Below, one piece after another: positions 48,276 through 58,336 of a DNA stretch of 64,000 bases. Source of the stretch: Pseudomonas songnenensis (GTDB lineage: Bacteria > Pseudomonadota > Gammaproteobacteria > Pseudomonadales > Pseudomonadaceae); NCBI RefSeq assembly GCF_003696315.1, contig NZ_RFFN01000002.1, positions 124,001 through 188,000 of the forward strand, in the 5' to 3' direction. How positions within the stretch are numbered: the stretch's first letter is position 1; the number at the start of each line of letters is the position of its first letter. A program made the position numbers and the translations under genes. The notes beneath the pieces were generated by a model, which was given only the letters and a program-made list of their open reading frames with translations, searched no databases and had not been told where the DNA came from.

Positions 48276-48638
48276 ATGCCCTATTTGCGAATGTTGCCCT
48301 TTCTGATCGTGCTGGCGGTCGTTCTCTTCGCCGGTCTCAAGCCTGACCCGGTGCCGCAGCTTTTCAATCAGCAGGACAAGGTTCATCACATGATGGGGTT
48401 CGCGGCGCTTGTCTTTACGTTGCGACTCGCCTTTCCGCGTCTGCCGATATTCTGGGGCGTTGGCCTGACGCTTGTGGCGGCATTGGGGATCGAAATGGCG
48501 CAGGGCATGCTGCCGCACCGAACGGCTTCGCGTTGGGACATGGTCGCGAATGTGTTGGGCGTCCTGTCCGGTTGGTGTGGCTGGATGCTGGTGCAAGCCT
48601 GGTGGCGCCAGCGGACGGGCGAGCCGGTGCCTGAGTAG
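48276..48638 (+). CDS. VanZ-like membrane protein
   Basis: 120 residues with four short hydrophobic helices (about 6-20, 38-54, 60-75 and 86-107). The pattern HHMMGFAALVFTLRLAF and GIEMAQGMLPHRTASRWDMVANVLGVLSG matches the VanZ-like family, whose C-terminal R-x-x-D-x-x-x-N motif is present. Function unknown outside the teicoplanin-resistance namesake. The ribosome site is GAGAG at 48261-48265. Confidence 0.85.
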   Translation: MPYLRMLPFLIVLAVVLFAGLKPDPVPQLFNQQDKVHHMMGFAALVFTLRLAFPRLPIFWGVGLTLVAALGIEMAQGMLPHRTASRWDMVANVLGVLSGWCGWMLVQAWWRQRTGEPVPE

Positions 48639-48721
48639 GCGCTGGCCTGTCGGGCGCAGTTCAGCGAAGCCTCGCGTGAGCGAAGCGAATAACCGGGGAC
48701 GCAGTCCCCGGTGAGAGTCCA

Positions 48722-48757
48722 GAGGCCAATGAGGCCAATGAGGCCAATGAGGCCAAT
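48722..48757 (+). repeat. Four tandem copies of GAGGCCAAT
   Basis: A 9-bp unit repeated four times without error, immediately before the tRNA-Asn terminator on the minus side. Noncoding. Confidence 0.95.
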
Positions 48758-48786
48758 AAAAAAGCCCCGGTATTAACCGAGGCTTT
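48758..48786 (-). terminator. tRNA-Asn terminator
   Basis: On the minus strand an 11-bp stem with one mismatch (AAAGCCTCGGT with ACCGGGGCTTT, loop TAAT) is followed by TTTTTT. It lies 6 bp after the tRNA 3' end. Confidence 0.9.
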
Positions 48787-48792
48787 GAAATT

Positions 48793-48868
48793 TGGCTCCG
48801 CGACCTGGACTCGAACCAGGGACCCAATGATTAACAGTCATTTGCTCTACCGACTGAGCTATCGCGGA
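48793..48868 (-). tRNA. tRNA-Asn (anticodon GTT)
   Basis: 76 nt cloverleaf on the minus strand with encoded CCA. The acceptor TCCGCGA pairs with TCGCGGA, the D arm is GCTC-AGTCGGTA-GAGC, the anticodon loop is CTGTTAA giving GTT, and the T arm carries GGTTCGAGTCC. Its promoter and terminator flank it closely, so it is a single-gene unit. Confidence 0.97.
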
Positions 48869-48880
48869 ACAACGGTGCGT

Positions 48881-48908
48881 ATCCTACTGTTTGCAAAAGA
48901 GAAGTCAA
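48881..48908 (-). promoter_or_regulatory. tRNA-Asn promoter
   Basis: On the minus strand TTGACT (48908-48903) and TAGGAT (48886-48881) are separated by 16 bp. The tRNA begins 13 bp after the -10 box. Confidence 0.8.
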
Positions 48909-48938
48909 CCCTTTGCAGCGGCAGCGCGACACCCGCTG

Positions 48939-48960
48939 CCGGGGCCTGAAGCAGCCCCGG
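48939..48960 (-). terminator. GC-rich hairpin after the aminotransferase gene
   Basis: Stem CCGGGGC/GCCCCGG with an eight-base loop 12 bp past the aminotransferase stop. No T-run; possible weak terminator. Confidence 0.5.
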
Positions 48961-48971
48961 AGTGGATCGGA

Positions 48972-50168
48972 TCAGAGCACCTGAACGATGGCGTCAGTGA
49001 CGTGGCCGATGTTGTTGCGGTTCAGTGCGGCGGCGCAGATTCGACCGGTGCTGATGGCGTAGACGCCGAATTCGGCACGAAGGCGCTCAACCTGCTCCGC
49101 GGTGAGGCCGGAATAGGAGAACATGCCACGCTGAGCGGCCACGAAACTGAAATCGGTCTTCGCTCCCTTGGCTGCCAGCTGTTCGACCATGCTCAGGCGC
49201 AGCTCGCGGATACGGCTGCGCATCTCACCCAGCTCGGCTTCCCACATGGCGCGCAGTTCCGGGCTGTTGAGTACCGAGGCGACAATGGTGGCGCCATGGG
49301 TTGGCGGGTTCGAGTAGTTGGTGCGGATGACGCGCTTGACCTGCGAAAGTACCCGCGCGGACTCCTCACGGCTCTGGGTAACCATCGACAGTGCGCCGAC
49401 ACGCTCACCGTACAGCGAGAACGACTTGGAAAACGAGCTGGAGACGAAGAAGGTCATGCCCGACTCGGCGAACAGGCGCACGGCGGCGGCGTCTTCCTCA
49501 ATGCTGTCGCCGAAGCCCTGGTAGGCGATATCGATGAACGGGACGTGATCCTGCGCGCGCAGCACATCGAGGATCTGCTTCCAATCGTCCAGGTTCAGAT
49601 CGACACCGGTCGGGTTGTGGCAGCAGGCGTGCAGCACGACGATGGAGCGGGGCGGCAGGTTCTTCAGATCCTGCAGCAGACCGGCACGATCGATGCCATG
49701 GTTGCTTGCGTCGTAATAGCTGTAGTTCTGTACCGGGAAGCCGGCGGACTCGAACAGTGCGCGATGGTTTTCCCAGCTAGGGTTGCTGATGGCAACCACG
49801 GCATCGGGCAGCAGCCGCTTGAGGAAGTCCGCGCCGACCTTGAGTGCCCCGGTGCCGCCAAGCGCCTGGGTAGTCACGACCCGGCCTTCGGCGATCAGCG
49901 GAGAATCGTTGCCGAACAGGAGTTTTTGTACCGCTGCATCGTAGGCGGCGATGCCTTCGATCGGGAGGTAGCCACGCGGGGCGTTGGCAGCGATGCGGGC
50001 ATGCTCCGCCTCGATTACGGCGCGCAGCAGGGGGATGCGGCCTTCTTCGTTGTAATAGACACCGACACCGAGGTTGACCTTGTTCGGCCGCGTGTCGGCG
50101 TTAAAGGCTTCATTGAGGCCGAGAATAGGATCACGCGGCGCCATTTCGACAGCAGAGAACAAACTCAT
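48972..50168 (-). CDS. tyrB: Aromatic/aspartate amino acid aminotransferase
   Basis: PLP class I transaminase of the TyrB/AspC group, 398 residues. It moves amino groups between aromatic acids or aspartate and 2-oxoglutarate. Motifs: VNLGVGVYYNEEGRIPLL near the N-terminus, HACCHNPTGVDL (about 188-199, Asn to PLP), FIDIAYQGFG (Asp-Tyr) and the PLP lysine in SSSFSKSFSLYGERVG (about 242-257). The C-terminal Arg that binds the carboxylate lies in ISTGRICAAAL. Choice between tyrB and aspC is by resemblance only. Divergent from uvrB, as in P. aeruginosa. Confidence 0.88.
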   Translation of the reverse strand: MSLFSAVEMAPRDPILGLNEAFNADTRPNKVNLGVGVYYNEEGRIPLLRAVIEAEHARIAANAPRGYLPIEGIAAYDAAVQKLLFGNDSPLIAEGRVVTTQALGGTGALKVGADFLKRLLPDAVVAISNPSWENHRALFESAGFPVQNYSYYDASNHGIDRAGLLQDLKNLPPRSIVVLHACCHNPTGVDLNLDDWKQILDVLRAQDHVPFIDIAYQGFGDSIEEDAAAVRLFAESGMTFFVSSSFSKSFSLYGERVGALSMVTQSREESARVLSQVKRVIRTNYSNPPTHGATIVASVLNSPELRAMWEAELGEMRSRIRELRLSMVEQLAAKGAKTDFSFVAAQRGMFSYSGLTAEQVERLRAEFGVYAISTGRICAAALNRNNIGHVTDAIVQVL

Positions 50169-50464
50169 GGTGAGGGGGCTCGAAAGAGAAGAGTGACTAG
50201 ATTCACCACCCTCGCGTCGGCGCGCAGGGTGATGCGCAAACGGGGCGGTAGTATAGCGGTCATGCCTGTTGCCTGCGATATGCTACCGAGGTTTTCTGAT
50301 CACTTTCGGTGCGTTTTGCGCAGTGGAAAGATGGACGGTTTTCCGGCTGCGCGAGCTCACGGCGGACGCCTGATCCGAAGCCTGCCCGCCGTCGCGCTAA
50401 ACCCTCGCTGGATGCTACGGAAGGTCCGGCTTTGAAGCTCGCACACGTTACTTAGAGAGGCGAA
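50169..50464. other. Divergent control region between aminotransferase and uvrB
   Basis: This 296-bp gap holds no gene I can support. On the minus strand TATACT (50255-50250) could be a -10 for the aminotransferase, but its -35 is weak. The uvrB ribosome site AGAGGCG lies at 50455-50461. I saw no LexA-type CTG-N10-CAG box. Confidence 0.5.
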
Positions 50465-52480
<2,016 letters not shown>

Positions 52481-52631
52481 TCACTACTGGCGGATCGACC
52501 GTTTCGGCCTGCCTCGGAGCATCTCCTTCGAGACGCTCTCGCTCTGCTTCCCGGTGTTCGGCTGGAGCCGGCTGCGCAGCGCCTGCTAACATTCGTCCCC
52601 TTTCCGTATGTCCTACCGTCCGAGAGCATTC

Positions 52632-54113
52632 ATGACCACGGTTCGCACCCGCATCGCGCCATCTCCGACCGGCGATCCCCACGTCGGTACTGCCTACATC
52701 GCGCTGTTCAACCTGTGCTTCGCACGACAGCACGGCGGCCAGTTCATCCTGCGCATCGAGGATACCGATCAGGTGCGCTCGACCCGTGAGTCCGAGCAGC
52801 AGATCTATGATGCGCTGCGCTGGCTGGGCATCGAATGGGACGAAGGTCCGGACGTTGGCGGCCCGCATGGCCCGTACCGGCAGAGCGAGCGCGGCGAGAT
52901 CTACAGGAAGTACTCGGACGAGCTGGTTGCCAAGGGGCACGCATTCCCGTGCTTCTGCAGCAGCGAACGCCTGGATCAGGTGCGCGCCGAGCAGATGGCC
53001 AACAAGGAAACACCGCGTTATGACGGCCATTGCATGCACCTCGACCCGGCTGAAGCACAGCGTCGCATCGCTGCAGGCGAATCCCATGTGATCCGCATGA
53101 AGGTGCCGAGCGAAGGCGTGTGCCAGGTGCAGGACATGCTGCGCGGCACCGTCGAGATCGGCTGGGACCGCATGGACATGCAGGTGCTGATGAAGGCTGA
53201 CGGCCTGCCGACCTACTTCCTCGCCAACGTGGTCGACGACCACCTGATGGGCATCACCCATGTACTGCGTGGCGAAGAGTGGCTGCCGTCGGCACCCAAG
53301 CTGATCAAACTCTACGAATACTTCGGCTGGGAGCAGCCGCAGCTGTGCTACATGCCATTGCTGCGCAATCCGGACAAGAGCAAGCTGTCCAAGCGCAAGA
53401 ACCCAACCTCGGTGACCTTCTACGAGCGCATGGGCTTCCTGCCGCAGGCGATGCTCAACTATCTCGGCCGCATGGGCTGGTCGATGCCGGACGAGCGCGA
53501 GAAGTTCACGCTGAACGAGATGATCGAGCACTTCGACATCAATCGTGTATCGCTCGGCGGGCCGATCTTCGATCTGGAGAAGCTCTCCTGGCTCAACGGC
53601 CAGTGGTTGCGCGAGCTGCCGGTCGAACAGTTCGCTGCAGAAGTGCAGAAGTGGGCGTTCAACCCGCAGTACATGATGCAGATCGCGCCGCACGTGCAGC
53701 AGCGAGTGGAAACCTTCAGCCAGATCGCGCCGCTGGCGGGCTTCTTCTTCTCCGGCCCATTGCCGCTCGATCCGGCGCTGTTTGTGCACAAGAAACTGGA
53801 TGCCGCTCAGGTGCGCCAGGTGATGCAGCTGATTCTGTGGAAGCTCGAGGCCCTGCGCCAGTGGGAAAAGGACCGGATCACCGCGTGCATCACCCAGGTA
53901 GCCGAACACCTTGGTTTCAAGCTGCGTGATGTGATGCCGCTGATGTTCGCTGCCATCACCGGGCAGGCCAGCTCCGTGTCGGTGCTGGATGCCATGGAAA
54001 TCCTTGGTCCGGATCTAACGCGTTTCCGCCTGCGCAATGCGCTCGAGCTGCTCGGTGGGGCCTCGAAGAAAGAAGCCAAGGAGTGGGAAAAGCTGCTGGT
54101 ATCTATCGCCTGA
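52632..54113 (+). CDS. gltX: Glutamyl-tRNA synthetase
   Basis: Charges tRNA-Glu; three tRNA-Glu genes lie just downstream. ATG 52632 gives 493 residues starting [22 protein letters not shown], where PHVGTAY is the HIGH motif. The KMSKS equivalent is KLSKRKN (about 254-260). Cysteines in [13 protein letters not shown] and the later DGHC match the zinc site region of many GluRS. The eight-residue extension to 52608 is rejected. It is a discriminating GluRS by length. Confidence 0.97.
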   Translation: MTTVRTRIAPSPTGDPHVGTAYIALFNLCFARQHGGQFILRIEDTDQVRSTRESEQQIYDALRWLGIEWDEGPDVGGPHGPYRQSERGEIYRKYSDELVAKGHAFPCFCSSERLDQVRAEQMANKETPRYDGHCMHLDPAEAQRRIAAGESHVIRMKVPSEGVCQVQDMLRGTVEIGWDRMDMQVLMKADGLPTYFLANVVDDHLMGITHVLRGEEWLPSAPKLIKLYEYFGWEQPQLCYMPLLRNPDKSKLSKRKNPTSVTFYERMGFLPQAMLNYLGRMGWSMPDEREKFTLNEMIEHFDINRVSLGGPIFDLEKLSWLNGQWLRELPVEQFAAEVQKWAFNPQYMMQIAPHVQQRVETFSQIAPLAGFFFSGPLPLDPALFVHKKLDAAQVRQVMQLILWKLEALRQWEKDRITACITQVAEHLGFKLRDVMPLMFAAITGQASSVSVLDAMEILGPDLTRFRLRNALELLGGASKKEAKEWEKLLVSIA

Positions 54114-54213
54114 CCGCTTCGAGGAGGGACGGCCCTGCTGGCTCGTCCCTCCGATGGACGGTAAGTAGTTGTTCCTAATGCCAAAAAATCTGCGGCTCGG
54201 TCGAAATTTGTTG

Positions 54214-54242
54214 TTGACACTACCTGGGGGCGCCCCTAATAT
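54214..54242 (+). promoter_or_regulatory. tRNA Ala/Glu operon promoter
   Basis: TTGACA (54214-54219) and TAATAT (54237-54242) with a 17-bp spacer, 18 bp before the first tRNA. The discriminator GCGCCCCG is very GC-rich, typical of stable RNA promoters under stringent control. Confidence 0.92.
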
Positions 54243-54260
54243 GCGCCCCGTCCTCGAGAT

Positions 54261-54336
<76 letters not shown>

Positions 54337-54410
54337 ATCTCGAAGAGCAGAATTTGCCACCAGCTTGTATTTGCAGCGTAAGCAATACAGGTTGCGCTTG
54401 AAGGGTTTGC

Positions 54411-54486
54411 GTCCCCTTCGTCTAGTGGCCTAGGACACCGCCCTTTCACGGCGGTAACAGGGGTTCGAGTCCCCTAGGGGACGCCA
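54411..54486 (+). tRNA. tRNA-Glu (TTC), copy 1
   Basis: 76 nt with encoded CCA. The acceptor GTCCCCT pairs with AGGGGAC, the anticodon loop CTTTCAC gives TTC, and the T arm contains GGGTTCGAGTCCC. Separated from the Ala gene by 74 bp. Confidence 0.97.
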
Positions 54487-54530
54487 TTATTCAGTGATGC
54501 CTGCATCGCGCGTCGAGAGACGATAAATCC

Positions 54531-54606
<76 letters not shown>

Positions 54607-54680
54607 ATCACGAAGAGCAGAATTTGCCACCAGCTTGTATTTGCAGCGTAAGCAATACAGGTTGCGCTTGAAGGGTTTGC

Positions 54681-54756
54681 GTCCCCTTCGTCTAGTGGCC
54701 TAGGACACCGCCCTTTCACGGCGGTAACAGGGGTTCGAGTCCCCTAGGGGACGCCA
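54681..54756 (+). tRNA. tRNA-Glu (TTC), copy 2
   Basis: Identical to copy 1, 270 bp downstream of it. 76 nt with CCA and anticodon TTC. Confidence 0.97.
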
Positions 54757-54800
54757 TTATTCAGTGATGCCTGCATCGCGCGTCGAGAGACGATAAATCC

Positions 54801-54876
<76 letters not shown>

Positions 54877-54924
54877 ATCACGGCTTGTCGATAAGCAGTT
54901 CATCGGCAGGTTTGCGAAGGTTTC

Positions 54925-55000
54925 GTCCCCTTCGTCTAGTGGCCTAGGACACCGCCCTTTCACGGCGGTAACAGGGGTTCGAGTCCCCTAGGGGACGCCA
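54925..55000 (+). tRNA. tRNA-Glu (TTC), copy 3
   Basis: Identical to the other tRNA-Glu copies. The Ala-Glu spacer here is only 48 bp and different in sequence. Followed by the operon terminator. Confidence 0.97.
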
Positions 55001-55026
55001 TTTTATTGCCCGTTTTGGGCTTCAAG

Positions 55027-55060
55027 GGGTCATCTTTCATGAGATGGCCCTTTTTGTTTT
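55027..55060 (+). terminator. tRNA operon terminator
   Basis: Nine-bp stem GGGTCATCT/AGATGGCCC (one U-G) around TTCATG, followed by TTTTTGTTTT. The gap to the next gene at 55192 shows no other feature. Confidence 0.92.
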
Positions 55061-55191
55061 GTGCGGTGGAAAAACAGGCAGAGCGGCTGCTTTCTGAATG
55101 TCGTGTCATCGCGTACGGCAACCTGCGTGACTCGCCGAGGTTGCTGCGCTTTCATAGGCCCATCGCAATCAGCTATCGAGGCATCTGACGA

Positions 55192-55641
55192 ATGAGTTGG
55201 GACCAGCCACAAGCATTCATCATCGATCTGCAGGTACAGGCCGAGCACATCGACGAACTCGGGCATGCCAACAATGCGGTCTACGTGACCTGGCTCGAGC
55301 GCTGTGCCTGGCAGCACTCGCAAAGTCTCGGGCTTGGCATCGAGGACTACCATCGTCTTGATCGCGCCATGGCGGTGCTACGGCACGAGATCGATTATCT
55401 GGCCGCGGCCTATGAGCGTGACGCGTTGCAGCTCGGAACCTGGATATCCGAGTCGGATCAGCGGCTGAAGATGAAACGTAATTTTCAGCTGATCAGACCT
55501 GCCGATGGTGCCACCCTGTTGCGGGCGCAGACCACCTTCGTCTGTATCGAGCTCTCCAGCGGGAAACCCAAGCGCATGCCGCCGGAGTTCGTCGAGGGCT
55601 ACGGCAAGGCGCTGTTGCAGCCGTACCCGCTGGAGCTGTAA
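55192..55641 (+). CDS. Acyl-CoA thioesterase, 4HBT hotdog family
   Basis: 149 residues. The hotdog-fold motif AEHIDELGHANNAVYVTWLERCAW (about 16-39) includes the Asp/Gly-His-X-Asn-Asn pattern of 4-hydroxybenzoyl-CoA-type thioesterases, with the long helix and sheet as expected. Likely cleaves a CoA thioester in the cytoplasm; substrate unknown. Stands alone after the tRNA operon. Confidence 0.85.
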   Translation: MSWDQPQAFIIDLQVQAEHIDELGHANNAVYVTWLERCAWQHSQSLGLGIEDYHRLDRAMAVLRHEIDYLAAAYERDALQLGTWISESDQRLKMKRNFQLIRPADGATLLRAQTTFVCIELSSGKPKRMPPEFVEGYGKALLQPYPLEL

Positions 55642-55656
55642 CTGGCTGGGAGTGGA

Positions 55657-55908
55657 CTAGCCGCGCTGCTCGGGTTTCATTACGTCGCTCTCGCGGCGTT
55701 TTTCGGCGTCCTCGCGCCAGTCGTCCTGCACTTCTTCCTTCATTCTTTGCTTGTCGCCAGCATTGTTCTCGCGTACTTGATCGTCGCCGGTCTTTTCCTG
55801 CTGGATATTGGTGCCTTGCGGCTGGGTATTCATCTGGTCCTGATCAGCCATCGCTGCTGCGGAAAAAAGACCGCTTAGGACGATTGCGCCTGCATACAAG
55901 ATTTTCAT
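55657..55908 (-). CDS. Small secreted hydrophilic protein, unknown
   Basis: 83 residues. A clear signal peptide (MKILYAGAIVLSGLFSAAAMA, cleavage about residue 21) is followed by a mature part of about 62 residues rich in Asp, Glu, Gln, Lys and Arg and nearly free of hydrophobics, thus probably disordered or helical. AGGTTCAG precedes the ATG. No recognised domain. Divergent from dinB. Function unknown. Confidence 0.7.
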   Translation of the reverse strand: MKILYAGAIVLSGLFSAAAMADQDQMNTQPQGTNIQQEKTGDDQVRENNAGDKQRMKEEVQDDWREDAEKRRESDVMKPEQRG

Positions 55909-56007
55909 CTGAACCTCCGACTATCGGGGCGGTAAAGGACTTACCATCTGAATAACCGACCCGTCGCGCTGAAGATTCGTTCACTCCTGTCCGGTGCACT
56001 GTTTTTC

Positions 56008-57072
56008 GTGAGTCAGCCCAACCTGCGCAAGATCATCCATATCGATTGCGATTGTTTCTATGCCGCAATCGAGATGCGCGACGACCCAAGCCTGGCTCGG
56101 CGACCTATTGCGGTGGGTGGTGCCGCGGATCGGCGCGGTGTGATCGCTACGTGCAATTACGAAGCGCGCGCATATGGAGTGCGTTCGGCCATGGCCTCCG
56201 GGCACGCGTTGAAGCTATGCCCGGATCTGCTGATTCTGCGTCCGCGAATGGAGGCTTATCGGGAAGCGTCGCGCGAGATTCAGAACATCTTTCGCACCTA
56301 TACCGAGCTGATCGAGCCGCTGTCGCTGGATGAGGCCTACCTGGATGTGACGGCCTGCGAACATTTCTCCGGCAGCGCCACGCGTATCGCCGAGGACATC
56401 CGTCGGCGAGTCTGGCAGCAGCTGCGGATTACGGTCTCGGCGGGCGTCGCGCCGAACAAGTTTCTCGCCAAGATCGCCAGTGAATGGAACAAGCCCGACG
56501 GCCTGTTTGTCATTACGCCGGCTCAGGTCGACGAATTCGTGCAGGAGCTTGAGGTCAAGCGCCTGCACGGAGTGGGACGCGTCACGGCGGAGAAACTCGC
56601 GCGGCTGGGCATTCACACCTGTAACGACCTGCGAGAGTGGGGCAGGCTGGCGTTGGTTCGCGAGTTTGGTGCCTTCGGCGAGCGGCTATGGGGGCTGGCG
56701 CGGGGCATTGACGAGCGCCCGGTGCAGGTCGAGAGTCGCCGGCAATCGGTCAGTGTCGAGCAGACCTATGATCGTGATCTGCCCGACCTCGCCGCTTGCC
56801 TGGAGCGGCTACCTGAGCTGCTTCAACAGCTTGCTACTCGCATGGCCCGGCTCGACAGTAGCTATCGGCCCGGCAAGCCGTTCGTGAAGCTGAAATTCCA
56901 CGACTTCACCCAGACCACGCTGGAGCAGGCTGGCGCCGGGCTCGAGCTTGATGACTATTCGGACCTGCTTGCCATTGCTTTCTCCCGCGGCGCCAGACCG
57001 GTTCGGTTGATCGGCGTCGGCGTGCGGCTGGTCGATTTGCGTGGCGGTTTCGAGCAGTTGCGGCTGTTCTGA
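56008..57072 (+). CDS. dinB: DNA polymerase IV
   Basis: Y-family translesion polymerase. GTG start at 56008 gives 354 residues. Catalytic metal residues are D13 and D15 (IDCDCFYAAIEM) and D108-E109 (SLDEAYLD). YEARAYGVRSAMASGHALKLCP and the helix-hairpin-helix KRLHGVGRVTAEKLARLGI (about 180-198) are present; the little finger domain ends with EQLRLF, which looks like a clamp-binding tail (QLRLF). I did not find a LexA box upstream. Confidence 0.96.
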   Translation: MSQPNLRKIIHIDCDCFYAAIEMRDDPSLARRPIAVGGAADRRGVIATCNYEARAYGVRSAMASGHALKLCPDLLILRPRMEAYREASREIQNIFRTYTELIEPLSLDEAYLDVTACEHFSGSATRIAEDIRRRVWQQLRITVSAGVAPNKFLAKIASEWNKPDGLFVITPAQVDEFVQELEVKRLHGVGRVTAEKLARLGIHTCNDLREWGRLALVREFGAFGERLWGLARGIDERPVQVESRRQSVSVEQTYDRDLPDLAACLERLPELLQQLATRMARLDSSYRPGKPFVKLKFHDFTQTTLEQAGAGLELDDYSDLLAIAFSRGARPVRLIGVGVRLVDLRGGFEQLRLF

Positions 57073-57104
57073 CGTCTATGTCGGCGTCGCCGTTGGTAGC
57101 GGGT

Positions 57105-57133
57105 ACGCAGCCGCTCTGCGGAAGCGGCTGCGT
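57105..57133 (+). terminator. dinB terminator-like hairpin
   Basis: Eleven-bp perfect stem ACGCAGCCGCT/AGCGGCTGCGT with a seven-base loop, followed by TTGGTTG. Strong stem, weak T tail. Confidence 0.7.
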
Positions 57134-57184
57134 TTGGTTGCGGATAAAAGAGGGGAATCCCTGGCCTGCCTGTACCAGGGTCCC

Positions 57185-57228
57185 CGAAACTGGTTGATCC
57201 AGTCTATGCACTGGATATGCCAGTTTCG
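57185..57228. other. Structured spot in the dinB-lipoprotein convergent gap
   Basis: Outer arms CGAAACTGG (57185-57193) and CCAGTTTCG (57220-57228) enclose inner arms ATCCAG (57197-57202) and CTGGAT (57211-57216), with symmetric three-base internal loops. The gap 57073-57402 between two convergent genes has no protein gene I can support. This could be part of a small RNA or a structured 3' end. Confidence 0.45.
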
Positions 57229-57402
57229 TTAAAAAGGAGCTGCGCGGAGACGCTGCAAACGGAGGTGCCCCGGAAAACAAGGGTTTGCTTGTAGCCTGAC
57301 AGCCCTGACGGCTGAACGCAGGGGCTGCAGGCGTGCAGCGTGCGCTCAGCGGCCGCCTGATAGCTGTGCGTAGTGTCTGTTGCTTGCGCACATTTGGCGC
57401 AA

Positions 57403-57804
57403 CTACTCCTGTTCGGGCCAGAGCCGTAGCGCGCTGCCTTCGGCGGGCCAAAGTCGCAGCTGGTCGATATTGGAAACATCCCAGCGCTCGACCCGGTTGA
57501 GCAGATCAAGGAATGCGTGCTCCTGCTCCATGATCTCTTCCGGGCAGAGCTTGCGTGTGCTGCCCAGATTGCTGAAACGGATCTGCTGACCGTTCTGCTC
57601 GTAGCTGCCGAACCAGTGATTGCAGCCGGCATTGCCGTAGGCGCGTCCTTCACTGAGCGTGAGCGACACTGCAGTGCGACCAACCACCGGCTCGTCACCG
57701 ATCCACTCGGCGATGTAGGTGACGTCTCGCTGAAGCTCCAATGGCTCCGTTGCACAACCGGCCAGGCCGATGGCTACGACCAAGGGCAACATACGCAAAG
57801 TCAT
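57403..57804 (-). CDS. META-domain lipoprotein (HslJ-like)
   Basis: 133 residues. A lipoprotein signal ends IGLAGC (lipid cysteine at residue 17). The META/HslJ core is recognisable: EGRAYGNAGCNHWFGSYEQNGQQIRFSNLGSTRKLCPEEIMEQEHAFLDLL. In E. coli HslJ is an envelope protein linked to novobiocin sensitivity; role here unknown. Its ATG overlaps the stop of the upstream gene (ATGA), so both are one operon. Confidence 0.85.
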   Translation of the reverse strand: MTLRMLPLVVAIGLAGCATEPLELQRDVTYIAEWIGDEPVVGRTAVSLTLSEGRAYGNAGCNHWFGSYEQNGQQIRFSNLGSTRKLCPEEIMEQEHAFLDLLNRVERWDVSNIDQLRLWPAEGSALRLWPEQE

Positions 57805-58241
57805 GCCTGTTTCTCCTTCTGACAGCTAGGGCAGAGGTGTTGGCCATCTGCGCCAGACCAACCCAATTCGGTGATACGGGCCTGCGCGGCGGGCTTGCGG
57901 GCCGTTTCGCCCAGCTTGGCGTCTACCGCAAATTCGAAGTCCAGCTGCTTGCCGCAGCTGTCGCAAGCGACCTGCCAGTTGAGGATTTCAAGCTCTCGGA
58001 ATACCGGTCCGCTTGCCACGGCCATCCACTGCCCCGGTGGATTGATGAGGTGGCGTACCTTTTCGACGGTGAGGCGCTGCGATAAATCGCGGCTGCCCTT
58101 GAGCGTGACGATCAGTACATCGCCGCTGCGGATCGAGCCGCCATTGCCGGTGACCTGGTAGCGGCCAGGCGCCAGTGCACGGCATTCGGTAAGGGTGTGA
58201 GCGGGGTTGAGCAGGGTGTAGCGGAAATCGTGTTCGGCCAT
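57801..58241 (-). CDS. Conserved protein with C-terminal cysteine pairs
   Basis: 146 residues. No signal or membrane segment. The first 85 residues look like a small beta domain (RYQVTGNGGSIRSGDVLIVTLK). C93-D-S-C96 and C137-P-S-C140 form two CxxC pairs 40 residues apart, likely binding one zinc. Not recognised beyond similarity to an unnamed pseudomonad protein near dinB. It is translationally coupled to the META lipoprotein gene, but no joint function is evident. Confidence 0.75.
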   Translation of the reverse strand: MAEHDFRYTLLNPAHTLTECRALAPGRYQVTGNGGSIRSGDVLIVTLKGSRDLSQRLTVEKVRHLINPPGQWMAVASGPVFRELEILNWQVACDSCGKQLDFEFAVDAKLGETARKPAAQARITELGWSGADGQHLCPSCQKEKQA

Positions 58242-58336
58242 GACTCGTGATCGACGATGAATATGCGCGCAATGCTAGCACGCGCCCCGGCGGCAGGCGT
58301 GCCGCCGGGACGAATCACGGACGAGCAGCCGGTTGG

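Noticed and set aside
48758-48868. Integration site at tRNA-Asn
   Set aside because: No second copy of the tRNA 3' end and no integrase gene in the window.
55006-55188. 60-codon frame after the tRNA operon
   Set aside because: It runs through the tRNA terminator hairpin and has no ribosome site or similarity.
55909-56007. LexA box upstream of dinB
   Set aside because: CTGTCCGGTGCACTG lacks the CAG half, so it is not a LexA site.
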